64,000 bases of DNA, taken from NCBI RefSeq assembly GCF_963667135.1, contig NZ_OY762974.1:3100001-3164000 (forward strand), written 5' to 3'. This document shows, piece by piece, positions 27,231 to 37,030 of the stretch. The notes beneath the pieces were generated by a model. It made no database searches, was not told the origin of the DNA, and worked only from the letters and a program-made list of their open reading frames with translations. A program made the translations under genes and the position numbers. Origin of the DNA: an uncultured Macellibacteroides sp. Its GTDB lineage: Bacteria > Bacteroidota > Bacteroidia > Bacteroidales > Tannerellaceae. Every line of letters begins with the position of its first letter. The stretch's first letter is position 1.

Positions 27231-28715
27231 ATGAAGAATCATACTTTTTTAGCAATTGACTTAGGAGCTACCAGTGGCAGATCGGTTTTGTTAACCCTTG
27301 CTGATGGGAAAATAGAAATGCAGGAGTTAAGCCGATTCCCTAACCAAATACTCGAAATACAAGGTAAATATTATTGGAATGTATATTCAATTTTCCAATC
27401 AGTAAAAGAAGCACTAGTACTCTGTGCAGAAAAGAATATTCCTGTCGAATCGATTGGAGTGGACACCTGGGGTGTCGATTTTGGTTATATCGCGGCCGAT
27501 GGTACATTATTGGGATTACCAAGAGCTTATCGCGATCCTTATACAAGTGGCATGTCTGAAGAGTATTTCAAATTAGTTTCGCGGGAAGAAGTGTATAAGC
27601 TCACAGGTATTCAGATAATGGACTTTAATAGCTTGTTCCAGCTATTCGCTGCTGGACGCGAGCAATTTGCTCCACTAGAATGTGCCGACCGGATTTTGTT
27701 TATGCCCGATCTTATATCTTATCTTCTTACCGGCGAAATGGTTTGCGAATATACAGACGCATCCACATCGCAGATACTAAATCCTGTAACACGTAAATTT
27801 GAAAGTGCGCTATTGGCAGCAGCAGGTGTATCACCTTCACTTTTGTCTGATCCGGTAATGTCCGGAACGCAAGTGGGAATTCTTACCGAATCCATTTCAT
27901 TGGAAACCGGAGTTGGTAAACTTCCGGTGATTGCAGTTGCCGGCCATGATACGGCTTCGGCTATTGCGGCTGTACCTGCAGACAACCCCCATTTTGCTTA
28001 CCTGAGTTCAGGCACCTGGTCGCTGATGGGCATTGAAGTGGAACAACCTATAATTAATGAAGAAACTTACCGGATGAACTTTACGAATGAAGGAGGAATA
28101 GAAGGAACTACACGATTCCTGAAAAACATCACCGGTATGTGGTTGCTTGAGCAATGCCGAAAAGAATGGGAACATCACGGCAATACATATACCTATCCTC
28201 AACTGGTAGAGATGGCACAGTTGGCTGTACCTTTTGTTTCTCTTGTGAACCCGGACGATTCGCTCTTTGCAAACCCCAAGAGTATGACAAAAGCGATTGC
28301 TTCCTATTGTGAACAAACCGGACAACCCATACCGCAAACCCACGCACAGTTTATTCGTTGTATTTTCGAAAGCCTGGCTTTACGTTACAAGGAAGTGCTC
28401 GAAATGCTCAGGAATGTGGCACCTTTCCCAATCAGTAAACTACATGTTATTGGAGGAGGATCGCGAAACCGTTTATTGAATCAGTTTACAGCCAACGCCA
28501 TAGGCATTCCGGTTATTGCAGGACCTTCCGAAGCCACAGCCATAGGAAACGGATTGGTTCAGGCTAAGGCAGCAGGACTTGTTGCAGATAGATGGGAAAT
28601 GCGTAAAATAATTGCAGCTTCGGTCAATTTGGAAACATTTACTCCCGAAGACAATACGTTGTGGGAGGAGGCTTACATAAAATATCAATCAACCATATTA
28701 AAAAAAATACTATAA
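27231..28715 (+). CDS. rhaB: L-rhamnulokinase
   Basis: 494 aa from ATG 27231 (MKNHTFLAIDLGATSGRSV); an 11-codon upstream extension runs into the predicted 5' leader. FGGY-family kinase: ATP-binding start DLGATSGR, substrate region GVDTWGVDFGYI, GHDTASAIAAVP, and the C-terminal VIGGGSRNRLLNQFTANA. It phosphorylates L-rhamnulose. First gene of rhaB-A-T-D, ahead of two rhamnosidase-family genes. Its TAA shares one base with the rhaA ATG. Confidence 0.96.
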   Translation: MKNHTFLAIDLGATSGRSVLLTLADGKIEMQELSRFPNQILEIQGKYYWNVYSIFQSVKEALVLCAEKNIPVESIGVDTWGVDFGYIAADGTLLGLPRAYRDPYTSGMSEEYFKLVSREEVYKLTGIQIMDFNSLFQLFAAGREQFAPLECADRILFMPDLISYLLTGEMVCEYTDASTSQILNPVTRKFESALLAAAGVSPSLLSDPVMSGTQVGILTESISLETGVGKLPVIAVAGHDTASAIAAVPADNPHFAYLSSGTWSLMGIEVEQPIINEETYRMNFTNEGGIEGTTRFLKNITGMWLLEQCRKEWEHHGNTYTYPQLVEMAQLAVPFVSLVNPDDSLFANPKSMTKAIASYCEQTGQPIPQTHAQFIRCIFESLALRYKEVLEMLRNVAPFPISKLHVIGGGSRNRLLNQFTANAIGIPVIAGPSEATAIGNGLVQAKAAGLVADRWEMRKIIAASVNLETFTPEDNTLWEEAYIKYQSTILKKIL

Positions 28716-29971
28716 TGATTAAAGAGAAAAATGTAATGCAGGCTTTTGATTTAGCCGCAGAACGATACGCTTCCTTAGGTGTGGATGCATCGAATGTACT
28801 TGAACAGATGAAAAAAATTTCTTTGTCGCTTCATTGCTGGCAGGCCGACGATGTTACCGGATTCGAAAATCAGGGAGGATCTCTTACTGGTGGAATACAG
28901 GTTACCGGCAATTATCCCGGTAAAGCCCGTACGATTGAAGAATTACGTTCGGATGTACTGGAGGCAAAGTCTTATATTGCCGGAAATCACCGGTTAAACC
29001 TACATGAAATATATGGCGATTTCCAGGGAAAAAAAGTAGATCGCGATGAAGTCGAACCTTGTCATTTCCAAAGCTGGATGGAGTGGGGTAAAGAACATAA
29101 TATGAAGCTGGATTTTAACAGTACCTCTTTTTCGCATCCCAAAAGCGGAGATCTAACATTGGCCAATCCCAATGATGATATTCGTAATTTCTGGATCGAA
29201 CATAATAAACGTTGTCGTTGGATTAGTGAAGAAATGGGGAAATATCAGGGTGATCCATGTATGATGAACCTTTGGATTCACGACGGGAGCAAGGAGGTGC
29301 CTGCAAGTCGCATTAAGTACAGACGTATTCTGGAACAGTCGCTGGACGAAATATTCTCTACGAAATATGCAAACATGAAAGATTGCATTGAAGCCAAATT
29401 GTTTGGAATAGGTTTGGAGAGCTATACGGTTGGATCCTACGATTTCTATCTGGGATACGGAGCCAAGAAGGGCAAGATCGTAACACTTGATACAGGTCAC
29501 TTCCATCTTACGGAAAGTATTGCTGATAAGATTTCTTCCATGTTATTGTTCACTCCGGAAATCATGTTACATGTTAGCCGGCCTATTCGCTGGGACAGTG
29601 ATCATGTGGTTACATTAAATGACGATCTTCAGGATTTAGCCCGCGAAATTATCCGCTGCGACGCATTGGATCGTGTTCATATCGGATTGGATTATTTTGA
29701 TGCAACCATTAACCGTATCGGAGCCTACGTAATTGGATGTCGTGCTACGCAGAAAGCTTTTATTCAGGCATTGCTTGAACCTTCAGCTTTATTAAATTCT
29801 TACGAAGAAAACGGACAATATTTTGAACGACTGGCATTACAGGAAGAGGCAAAAAGCTTACCATGGAATGCTGTTTGGGATTATTATTGTTTGCAAAACA
29901 ACGTCCCTGTGGGCGAAAATTATATTACCGAAATACAGAAGTACGAACAAGCAATAACATCCAAACGTTAA
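28715..29971 (+). CDS. rhaA: L-rhamnose isomerase
   Basis: 418 aa from ATG 28715, matching the E. coli enzyme length. An earlier frame opening inside rhaB is not used. It converts L-rhamnose to L-rhamnulose with Mn2+/Zn2+. Motifs: LSLHCWQADDVTGFE, TGNYPGKARTIEEL, the metal-binding LDTGHFHLTESIADK and IGLDYFDATINRIGA. Overlaps rhaB by one base (TAATG), so the two are translationally coupled. Confidence 0.97.
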   Translation: MIKEKNVMQAFDLAAERYASLGVDASNVLEQMKKISLSLHCWQADDVTGFENQGGSLTGGIQVTGNYPGKARTIEELRSDVLEAKSYIAGNHRLNLHEIYGDFQGKKVDRDEVEPCHFQSWMEWGKEHNMKLDFNSTSFSHPKSGDLTLANPNDDIRNFWIEHNKRCRWISEEMGKYQGDPCMMNLWIHDGSKEVPASRIKYRRILEQSLDEIFSTKYANMKDCIEAKLFGIGLESYTVGSYDFYLGYGAKKGKIVTLDTGHFHLTESIADKISSMLLFTPEIMLHVSRPIRWDSDHVVTLNDDLQDLAREIIRCDALDRVHIGLDYFDATINRIGAYVIGCRATQKAFIQALLEPSALLNSYEENGQYFERLALQEEAKSLPWNAVWDYYCLQNNVPVGENYITEIQKYEQAITSKR

Positions 29972-29975
29972 AGGT

Positions 29976-30998
29976 ATGAACGTACTAATCGGTCTGTTGA
30001 TTATAGCCATCGGAAGTATGGGGCAATCCAGTTCATATGTGCCAATAAAGAAGGTAAAGCAATGGAGTTGGGAAAGCTTCTGGTTGATACAAGGTATATT
30101 TGCCTGGCTGTTCTTTCCTTATTTGGGAGCGCAGTTGGCAGTACCCGAAAATTCAAGTCTGATTGAATTGTGGCAGGCCGGAGGAGCTTTAAAGGCTTGC
30201 TTTTACGGAATGCTTTGGGGGATTGGAGGATTAACCTTTGGTTTAAGCATGCGTTACCTCGGGGTAGCCTTGGGGCAATCTATCGCCTTGGGAACATGCG
30301 CCGGATTCGGAACACTTCTGCCGGCTGTTTTCGGCGGAACAGACTTGTTTGCAGGCGAGGGTTTGATTCTTTTACTTGGAGTTTGCATCACATTGGCCGG
30401 AATAGCTGTAATTGGCTATGCAGGTAGTTTGCGTGCGCAGCGAATGAGCGAAGAAGAGAAACTGGCTGCAGTAAAGGAGTTTGCGCTTACCAAAGGATTA
30501 CTGGTAGCTTTACTGGCAGGGGTTATGAGCGCGTGTTTTAACTTAGGCCTTGAAGCGGGAACTCCTGTTTTGGATAAAGCAAAGGAGCTGGGATCCAGCG
30601 ATTTGTTTGCTCTCAACCCGGTAATCTTACTGGTTACAATGGGTGGATTTATTACGAATGCAGTTTATTGTCTTTTCCAGAATAAAAAAAATAAAACCGG
30701 TAATGATTATTTTAAGGTATCGGGATCGGTCCTGACAAATAATGTTTTATTTTGTGCATTGGCAGGAATCTTGTGGTACTCACAGTTTTTCGGATTGGGC
30801 ATGGGAAAGAGTTTCTTTTCGGATCATCCGGTAATGCTGGCTTTTTCGTGGAGTATTTTGATGTCGTTAAACGTAATTTTCAGCAATGTGTGGGGAATTA
30901 TTCTGAAAGAGTGGAAAGGTGCCGGAAACAAAACGCTGGTAGTGTTGTTTGCAGGAATGCTTATTCTTATCTTTTCGCTGGTTTTTCCTAACTTGTAA
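29976..30998 (+). CDS. rhaT: L-rhamnose/proton symporter
   Basis: 340 aa with about ten transmembrane helices. RhaT-family start (GLLIIAIGSMGQSSSYVPIKK) and the conserved GLTFGLSMRYLGVALGQSIA segment. It brings L-rhamnose across the inner membrane with H+. Starts 4 nt after rhaA. Confidence 0.95.
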   Translation: MNVLIGLLIIAIGSMGQSSSYVPIKKVKQWSWESFWLIQGIFAWLFFPYLGAQLAVPENSSLIELWQAGGALKACFYGMLWGIGGLTFGLSMRYLGVALGQSIALGTCAGFGTLLPAVFGGTDLFAGEGLILLLGVCITLAGIAVIGYAGSLRAQRMSEEEKLAAVKEFALTKGLLVALLAGVMSACFNLGLEAGTPVLDKAKELGSSDLFALNPVILLVTMGGFITNAVYCLFQNKKNKTGNDYFKVSGSVLTNNVLFCALAGILWYSQFFGLGMGKSFFSDHPVMLAFSWSILMSLNVIFSNVWGIILKEWKGAGNKTLVVLFAGMLILIFSLVFPNL

Positions 30999-31021
30999 TG
31001 CTGATATAATTTATTAAATAT

Positions 31022-31825
31022 ATGATTCGAAACAATCAGGCCTTAATGGCCGAAATAGACCGGATATGTGAAGTTGCCGGCTATCTTTGGGAGAAGGGAT
31101 GGGCAGAACGTAACGGTGGAAACATCTCTGTCAATATAACCGAACTGCTTACCGAAGCAGAAAAGAATTTGCCGGCTTTGGCTCCGGCAATCCAACTGCA
31201 GGAAGTAATGGGCGAGTTGGGCGGACATGTTTTTTATGTGACAGGAACTGGTAAGAGAATGCGCTATGTTTCTCTTAAACCGTTCGAGAATGGATCAATT
31301 ATTCGTATCACACCCGATGGCAGTGCTTACGAAATAATTGCAGAACAACCTATTGCTCCGACTTCAGAGTTGCCTTCGCACTTGTTGATGCATAATTTTC
31401 TTCTTTCCAATGGGCGTAAAAATAAAGTGGTTTTACATACGCATCCTACGAATCTTATTGCCTTGTCGCATAGTCCTAAGTGGCTCGATTCGGCCTATAT
31501 TACACGTACATTGTGGTCAATGATTCCTGAAAGTCGTGTGATTGTTCCCAAAGGTGTGGGAATTGTTCCCTATGAATTACCCGGTTCTATGAAACTTGCT
31601 TATGCTACCATCAAACAATTGGAGAAACACGACGTGGTTCTTTGGGAAAAACATGGATTGCTGGCAGTGGGAGAAGATATTATTGAGTGCTTCGATGCAA
31701 TTGATACAATGGCAAAATCGGCAGAAATTTATCTGAACGCAAGAACGGCCGGATTTGAACCTCTGGGTATGACAGACGAACAGTTAAACGAATTGGCGAT
31801 AGCTTTTAATTTACCAATATCTTAA
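31022..31825 (+). CDS. rhaD: L-rhamnulose-1-phosphate aldolase
   Basis: 267 aa. Class II aldolase/adducin fold: WAERNGGNISVN near residue 30, the zinc site in VLHTHPTNLIALSH and a later His in LWEKHGLLAVGE. It splits rhamnulose-1-phosphate to DHAP and L-lactaldehyde. The lactaldehyde is handled by FucO and AldA encoded further along. Starts 23 nt after rhaT. Confidence 0.95.
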   Translation: MIRNNQALMAEIDRICEVAGYLWEKGWAERNGGNISVNITELLTEAEKNLPALAPAIQLQEVMGELGGHVFYVTGTGKRMRYVSLKPFENGSIIRITPDGSAYEIIAEQPIAPTSELPSHLLMHNFLLSNGRKNKVVLHTHPTNLIALSHSPKWLDSAYITRTLWSMIPESRVIVPKGVGIVPYELPGSMKLAYATIKQLEKHDVVLWEKHGLLAVGEDIIECFDAIDTMAKSAEIYLNARTAGFEPLGMTDEQLNELAIAFNLPIS

Positions 31826-31851
31826 GACTATACATATACTCCACCTGCTTT

Positions 31852-33612
31852 ATGAAAATATTCAGCCTTTTGGCTTCACTTATTTTTTTAACTTTTTCCA
31901 TACAGGGGCATTCCCAATTGCCTCCTGTATGGAATACAGTTCATGCCGAATCACTGCAAAAAGATCAGCGGGCACGAACTTATCTTCCTCCAACCCGTAT
32001 TGTGTGGAAATCTCATGATGGCAATGATCTGATAGCGGGCGAAGAAAATTTACTTCACGCCGGAAACGGACAGACGGATCTATCCAATAGTCGTATATGT
32101 GTAATGAAGAGTACTTCGACCGAATATCCTTCAATTATCCTTGATTTTGGAAAAGAACTGCAAGGGGGGATTCAGTTTGTAACCGGCATGCCCGGTTCGC
32201 AGAAACCGGTTAATATTCGTGTTCGCTTCGGCGAATCGGTTAGTGAAACCATGAGCGATGTTGGAATCAAAGGGGCAACAAACGATCATGCCATGCGCGA
32301 TTTTAATCTTGCCCTTTCATGGTTGGGTGTGAGGGAAGTGGGAAACTCCGGATTCCGCTTTGTGCGTATTGATTTATTGGATCCGGAAACAGAGCTTCAG
32401 CTTAAGGAGGTACGGGCTATTTTTACTTACCGCGATATTGAATACAAAGGTTCGTTCCGTTGTAGTGACGAACGGCTAAACAAAATATGGATGACAGGCG
32501 CGTATACTGTACATCTTAACATGCAGGAATACCTTTGGGATGGTATTAAGCGAGATCGTCTGGTATGGGTGGGCGATATGCATCCGGAGATTATGACGAT
32601 CAACAGTGTTTTTGGTTATAACGAGGTTGTACCTAAAAGTCTGGATCTTATCCGTGATATTACGCCTCTTCCGCAGTGGATGAATGGGATAAGTTCTTAT
32701 TCAATCTGGTGGTTACTTATTCAGCACGACTGGTATTTGTATCAAGGAGATAAGGCTTATTTGAAAGAGCAGCAACCATATTTATCGGGTTTGCTTCGCC
32801 ATTTGCTGACTAAAATAGATGGGAATGGAAAGGAAATGTTGGATGGAACCCGTTTTCTTGATTGGCCTTCAAGTGAGAACCAACCTGGCGTAAATGCAGG
32901 TTTGCAGGCTTTGATGGTGATGGCTATGGATGCAGGAAACGAAATGTGCATACTTCTTAATGATAAAGAGCTTGCTCAACAGTGTGCTGAGGCTTCTTCT
33001 AAATTGAAGAAACAGGTACCATCGGCCAATAACTCAAAACAAGCGGCAGCTTTAATGTCAATTGCCGGATTAATGGATCCGATAAAGGCCGATAAGGAAA
33101 TTATTAGTCAGGGAGGTCCCAAAAACTTTTCAACCTTTTATGGTTATTACATGCTTCGGGCTATGGCAAAAGGCGGAAATTTTCAGGGAGCACTGGATGT
33201 AATCCGGACATACTGGGGATCTATGCTTGACCTTGGCGCCACTACGTTTTGGGAAGATTTTAACATGGAATGGCTTCCTGATGCAGCGCCGATAGACAAC
33301 CTTGTTCCGGCAGGGAAAAAAGATATACATGGAGATTACGGAGACTACTGTTACAAGGGCTTTAGGCATAGTCTATGTCACGGTTGGGCTTCCGGACCTA
33401 CTTCGTGGTTAACGGAATACGTACTCGGATTTAAAGTGCTTGAACCTGGTTGCAAGGTTGTAAAAGTGGAACCTCATTTGGGTGATCTGCAATGGGCCGA
33501 AGGTTCGTTGCCTACACCGCAAGGTTTACTAACGGTAAGACATGAAAAGAAGTCTGACGGAAGCATTCGTACAACAGTAAAGGCCCCGAAAGGTGTGAAG
33601 GTTATTTATTGA
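31852..33612 (+). CDS. Short GH78-like alpha-L-rhamnosidase-family protein, exported
   Basis: 586 aa with a signal peptide (MKIFSLLASLIFLTFSIQG). The bulk (about 200-510) is the six-hairpin (alpha/alpha)6 barrel of the bacterial rhamnosidase family, with LWDGIKRDRLVWVGDMHPE in the place of the GH78 catalytic motif, followed by a C-terminal beta domain. It lacks most of the N-terminal beta-sandwich domains of full GH78 enzymes. It sits in the rhamnose catabolic operon (26 nt after rhaD, 18 nt before a full GH78). Activity on terminal rhamnose is likely but not provable here. Confidence 0.85.
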   Translation: MKIFSLLASLIFLTFSIQGHSQLPPVWNTVHAESLQKDQRARTYLPPTRIVWKSHDGNDLIAGEENLLHAGNGQTDLSNSRICVMKSTSTEYPSIILDFGKELQGGIQFVTGMPGSQKPVNIRVRFGESVSETMSDVGIKGATNDHAMRDFNLALSWLGVREVGNSGFRFVRIDLLDPETELQLKEVRAIFTYRDIEYKGSFRCSDERLNKIWMTGAYTVHLNMQEYLWDGIKRDRLVWVGDMHPEIMTINSVFGYNEVVPKSLDLIRDITPLPQWMNGISSYSIWWLLIQHDWYLYQGDKAYLKEQQPYLSGLLRHLLTKIDGNGKEMLDGTRFLDWPSSENQPGVNAGLQALMVMAMDAGNEMCILLNDKELAQQCAEASSKLKKQVPSANNSKQAAALMSIAGLMDPIKADKEIISQGGPKNFSTFYGYYMLRAMAKGGNFQGALDVIRTYWGSMLDLGATTFWEDFNMEWLPDAAPIDNLVPAGKKDIHGDYGDYCYKGFRHSLCHGWASGPTSWLTEYVLGFKVLEPGCKVVKVEPHLGDLQWAEGSLPTPQGLLTVRHEKKSDGSIRTTVKAPKGVKVIY

Positions 33613-33630
33613 AATATAAATTCAAATTAA

Positions 33631-36276
33631 ATGAAGAAAAGTATGTTTAAGACTAGCGTTATTTATTTTTTATTGGCTTTGGGAACGCTTAGCGGGTGTC
33701 AAACAATAAATAAAGAGGTAGCCGTAAACGAGCTTCGCAGCGAATATCTGGATAATCCGTTAGGACTGGATACCCCATCGCCCCGCTTTACATGGAATTT
33801 TGCTTCCGCTAAAAAGGAGTTTGCGCAGAAATATTATCAGATAAGAGTATCTACTTCACCCGAATTACTTGCGCAAGGTAAGGCGGACGTATGGAATTCT
33901 CCCAAAGTGGAAAGTCCGGTAAGCCGTGCGGTTTACTCCGGAGATATGCCATTAGTTTCTCATCAGAAGTATTACTGGAACGTAACGGTTTGGGATGAAT
34001 CAGGAAAAGAGTGTCCTCCTTCTGTTGCTTCCTCTTTCGAAATGGCTAAGATGAATAAAGCCGATTGGAAAGCACAGTGGATTACTGATAAGAATGATAA
34101 AGAATTTGAGCCGGCTCCCCTGTTTAGAAAGACGTTTAACGCGAATAAAAAAGTTGTATCTGCCCGGGCTTATATTGCGGGTGCCGGATATTTTGAATTG
34201 TTTGTAAACGGACAGCGGGTAGGAGAGAACTACCTTGATCCGGGTTATACTCATTTTGATAAGCGGATTCTCTATGTTACGCACGATATTACGCCTCTTC
34301 TGGTTTCCGGCGAAAATGCAGTTGGTGTTGTTTTAGGGAATGGTTGGTATAACATTCAGAGTAAAGCGGTATGGGATTTTGAAAAGGCGCGTTGGCGTGA
34401 TCGTCCGCGTTTGCTTTGCGAAATCCGGTTGACTTACTCCGATGGAACTACCGAAACAATTGCTTCGGATGATAGTTGGAAAACAGCAACAGGTCCTTAT
34501 ACCTATAATAATATTTACAGCGGCGATATGTATGACGCCCGTCTGGAACAAGAGGGATGGGACAAACCTGCGTTTGATGATGTTAAATGGACAAATGCGG
34601 TGATTACTAAAGAGCCGGCTCCGTTATTGGTTGCCCAAACGATGCCGGGAATCCGTATCACCGAAGAGATAAAGCCTGTTTCCATGAAGGCTTTCAGTAA
34701 TAAACTATATGTTTTTTCTTTTCCAAAGAATATGGCAGGAGCATGTCGACTTAGTGTTAAAGGAAAATCAGGAACGACTATAACGGTCAAGCATGGAGAG
34801 TTGCTAATGAAAGACGGTCGACTGGAACAAGGAAATATCAATGTGTATTACCATCCCGAAAAGAAAAAGGAAGTCTTTCAGATGGATGTCTATACGTTAA
34901 AAGGAACTGGCAAAGCCGAAGTTTTTATGCCTCACTTCTGTTATCATGGGTTTCAGTTTGTGGAGATAGAAAGTACGGAACCTATTGAGCTGACCGAAGA
35001 GAATCTGACAGGGTTGTTTATGCATACCGACCTGAAACAGGTGGGACAGTTTAGTTCGTCCAATGAATTGCTTAATAAAATATGGGCGGCAACCAATCAG
35101 GCATATCGCAGTAATATTCATAGCATACCAACAGATTGCCCTCAACGCGAGAAGAATGGCTGGACAGCCGATGCTCATGTGGCAACCGATCTTGCCTTGC
35201 TGAACTTTGATGGCATAACACTTTACGAAAAGTGGATGAACGATTTTAAGGATAATCAGCGCGACTCCATTGGCGACATTTCCGGTATTATTCCTTCCAG
35301 TGGATGGGGTTACGGCGAATGGATAGGTCCGGTTTGGGATGCAGCGATGTTTATCATACCCAATAATCTGTATAATTATTACGGTGATAGCCGTGCGATC
35401 GAAAAGCTTTATCCAACAATGGAAAGATACCTGGAGTACCTCAAAACAAAGGAGACCGAAGGATATCTGGCTTATGGCCTTGGCGACTGGGTATTTTACA
35501 AGACGCAAACGCCAAACGAATATACTTCTACAGCGTATTACTACCTGGATTATTCGTTGATGGCTCGCTTTGCTCAGTTGCTTGGAAAAGATGCAGCTCC
35601 ATTCCAAAAGAAAGCCGATGAGATAAAGGCGCTTATCAATAAAAAATACTTCAATCCAGCAACGGGTATTTATGCCAACGGGTCCCAAACAGCTCAGGCT
35701 TTGGCATTATACCTGCAGCTTGTTCCCGAAGGAAAAGAGCAACTGGTGGCCGGTAAACTGCTGGAAGCCGTAAAGACAACCAATCATTTCCTCGACTTCG
35801 GTCTGCTGGGCAGCAAAACAGTTCCGGCTATGCTTACCAAGTACGGCTATGTGGAAGATGCCTACCTGATGGTGACTAAAACAGAGGCTCCTTCATGGGG
35901 TTACTTTGTAAAGACAATGGGTTACTCTACTTTACCCGAAACATGGACAATGAGTCCAGAGTTTAAAGATGCATCTTTAAACCATGTATTTATGGGCGAT
36001 GTAAGTGCATGGATGTACAATTGTCTGGCTGGCATCAACTACGATTCTGCCAAACCTGGATTCGAACACATCCTGATTCGTCCTTATTTTGTTAAAGATT
36101 TACAGTGGGTAAAAGGCGAATACAAGTCTGTGAAGGGATTGATTCGCAGCGAATGGAAGCGCGAAGGCAAATCCATTACGATGGAAGTGGAAATTCCCGC
36201 TGGAACAACTGCAACCGTATTTGCCGACAAGGAATATACGGTTGGATCGGGCGTACATAACTTTGTTGTTAAATAG
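33631..36276 (+). CDS. GH78 alpha-L-rhamnosidase, lipoprotein
   Basis: 881 aa. Lipobox LSGC at residues about 19-22, then the GH78 N-terminal domain (LRSEYLDNPLGLDTPSPRFTW, in part), a carbohydrate-binding-like sandwich (FELFVNGQRVGENYLDPGY), the catalytic barrel with SIPTDCPQREKNGWTADAH, and the GH78 C-domain. The conserved Asp/Glu of the DCPQRE...GWTADA motif are present. It releases terminal L-rhamnose from glycans. Last gene of the rha operon, before a long terminator at 36314. Confidence 0.93.
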   Translation: MKKSMFKTSVIYFLLALGTLSGCQTINKEVAVNELRSEYLDNPLGLDTPSPRFTWNFASAKKEFAQKYYQIRVSTSPELLAQGKADVWNSPKVESPVSRAVYSGDMPLVSHQKYYWNVTVWDESGKECPPSVASSFEMAKMNKADWKAQWITDKNDKEFEPAPLFRKTFNANKKVVSARAYIAGAGYFELFVNGQRVGENYLDPGYTHFDKRILYVTHDITPLLVSGENAVGVVLGNGWYNIQSKAVWDFEKARWRDRPRLLCEIRLTYSDGTTETIASDDSWKTATGPYTYNNIYSGDMYDARLEQEGWDKPAFDDVKWTNAVITKEPAPLLVAQTMPGIRITEEIKPVSMKAFSNKLYVFSFPKNMAGACRLSVKGKSGTTITVKHGELLMKDGRLEQGNINVYYHPEKKKEVFQMDVYTLKGTGKAEVFMPHFCYHGFQFVEIESTEPIELTEENLTGLFMHTDLKQVGQFSSSNELLNKIWAATNQAYRSNIHSIPTDCPQREKNGWTADAHVATDLALLNFDGITLYEKWMNDFKDNQRDSIGDISGIIPSSGWGYGEWIGPVWDAAMFIIPNNLYNYYGDSRAIEKLYPTMERYLEYLKTKETEGYLAYGLGDWVFYKTQTPNEYTSTAYYYLDYSLMARFAQLLGKDAAPFQKKADEIKALINKKYFNPATGIYANGSQTAQALALYLQLVPEGKEQLVAGKLLEAVKTTNHFLDFGLLGSKTVPAMLTKYGYVEDAYLMVTKTEAPSWGYFVKTMGYSTLPETWTMSPEFKDASLNHVFMGDVSAWMYNCLAGINYDSAKPGFEHILIRPYFVKDLQWVKGEYKSVKGLIRSEWKREGKSITMEVEIPAGTTATVFADKEYTVGSGVHNFVVK

Positions 36277-36313
36277 AACGGTGCTACAGTAAATCTTTTT
36301 TACTAAATTGATT

Positions 36314-36375
36314 AAGAAAGGTGTTTGTAATTGCTTAAGTATAAACTTGGCAATTTCAGACACCTTCTTTTTTTC
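36314..36375 (+). terminator. Terminator of the rhaBATD-rhamnosidase operon
   Basis: Left arm AAGAAAGGTGTTTGTAATTGC and right arm GCAATTTCAGACACCTTCTT (read in two parts: AAGAAAGGTGT with ACACCTTCTT, and AATTGC with GCAATT) pair over about 18 bp with a bulge and one mismatch, followed by a T-run. Confidence 0.8.
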
Positions 36376-36377
36376 AA

Positions 36378-36456
36378 AACTTTCTGCTCCGGAAGTATAT
36401 ACTTTGACTCGCCAAAGTATATACTTTTACAACTCAAAGTCCTATGTTTGAAAGTT
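36378..36456. repeat. Nested short palindromes with repeated AAGTATATACTT
   Basis: The 12-bp perfect palindrome AAGTATATACTT occurs at 36393-36404 and again at 36415-36426. Outer arms AACTTTC (36378-36384) and GAAAGTT (36450-36456) enclose both. A related CAAAGT word appears a third time near 36435. The layout resembles the larger nested palindrome at 11653. Confidence 0.55.
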
Positions 36457-36536
36457 CAAAATAGTATTAAATTTCTCGCTTCTGTTAATACTATCTCTTT
36501 TCATGATGTATTGACAATACCTTGATTTAATTCAAA

Positions 36537-36598
36537 TCAAAATTGAAAGTTTTATAATCAATTTAATAAGTATTTTTTGATTATTACAAATATATTTG
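36537..36598 (+). promoter_or_regulatory. Site A: candidate RhaR operator and distal susC promoter
   Basis: Half-sites TCAAAATTGAAAG (36537-36549) and TCAATTTAATAAG (36558-36570) are 21 bp apart. A 20-nt gap leads to TATATTTG (36591-36598), a TAnnTTTG match. Transcription from here would give a leader of about 660 nt before the first susC. Confidence 0.7.
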
Positions 36599-36856
36599 TA
36601 ATCTTTATATTTAATTTGACTTAAAATTAATTGTTAAAATGGTGATGTATTTTTGTGTTTTGATTTTTAATAATTCAAATAAAAATAAAAGATTAATTTC
36701 ATGTTTTTTAAATTATATGTTGTTACTTCCCGCCTCTGTTCTTCCCCCTTATTATTTACTCTTATCCGGATAAACGTTTTCTACTGAAATTAGCCTCTGG
36801 AATATCTGTTGTTAATCAGTAAGACGCTAAAATTAAAAGGCAAACTATTAGTTCTT

Positions 36857-36917
36857 AATTTTCAATAGGGAGATCATTATCATTCAACTTGCTGTATTGA
36901 TCTCCCAATTGAGAATT
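36857..36917. other. 20-bp stem-loop in the long leader upstream of susC
   Basis: Arms at 36857-36876 and 36898-36917 pair at 19 of 20 positions (one wobble, one mismatch) around a 21-nt loop; the core is GGGAGATCA with TGATCTCCC. No T-run follows, so it is not a standard terminator. It lies between promoters A and C. Confidence 0.7.
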
Positions 36918-37030
36918 ATATTTATAATAGTATACAAAAGTCTAATGACAGTAAGAACAAGTGCTATCCATACTTTCCGATTGATGTATATATTGTTAAT
37001 AGTAAATGATTTGATGCATATAATTTATTG

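Noticed and set aside
34897-35688. A 263-codon minus-strand frame opposite the GH78 gene
   Set aside because: Antisense to a conserved catalytic domain; Cys/Ile/Arg-rich translation typical of a shadow frame.
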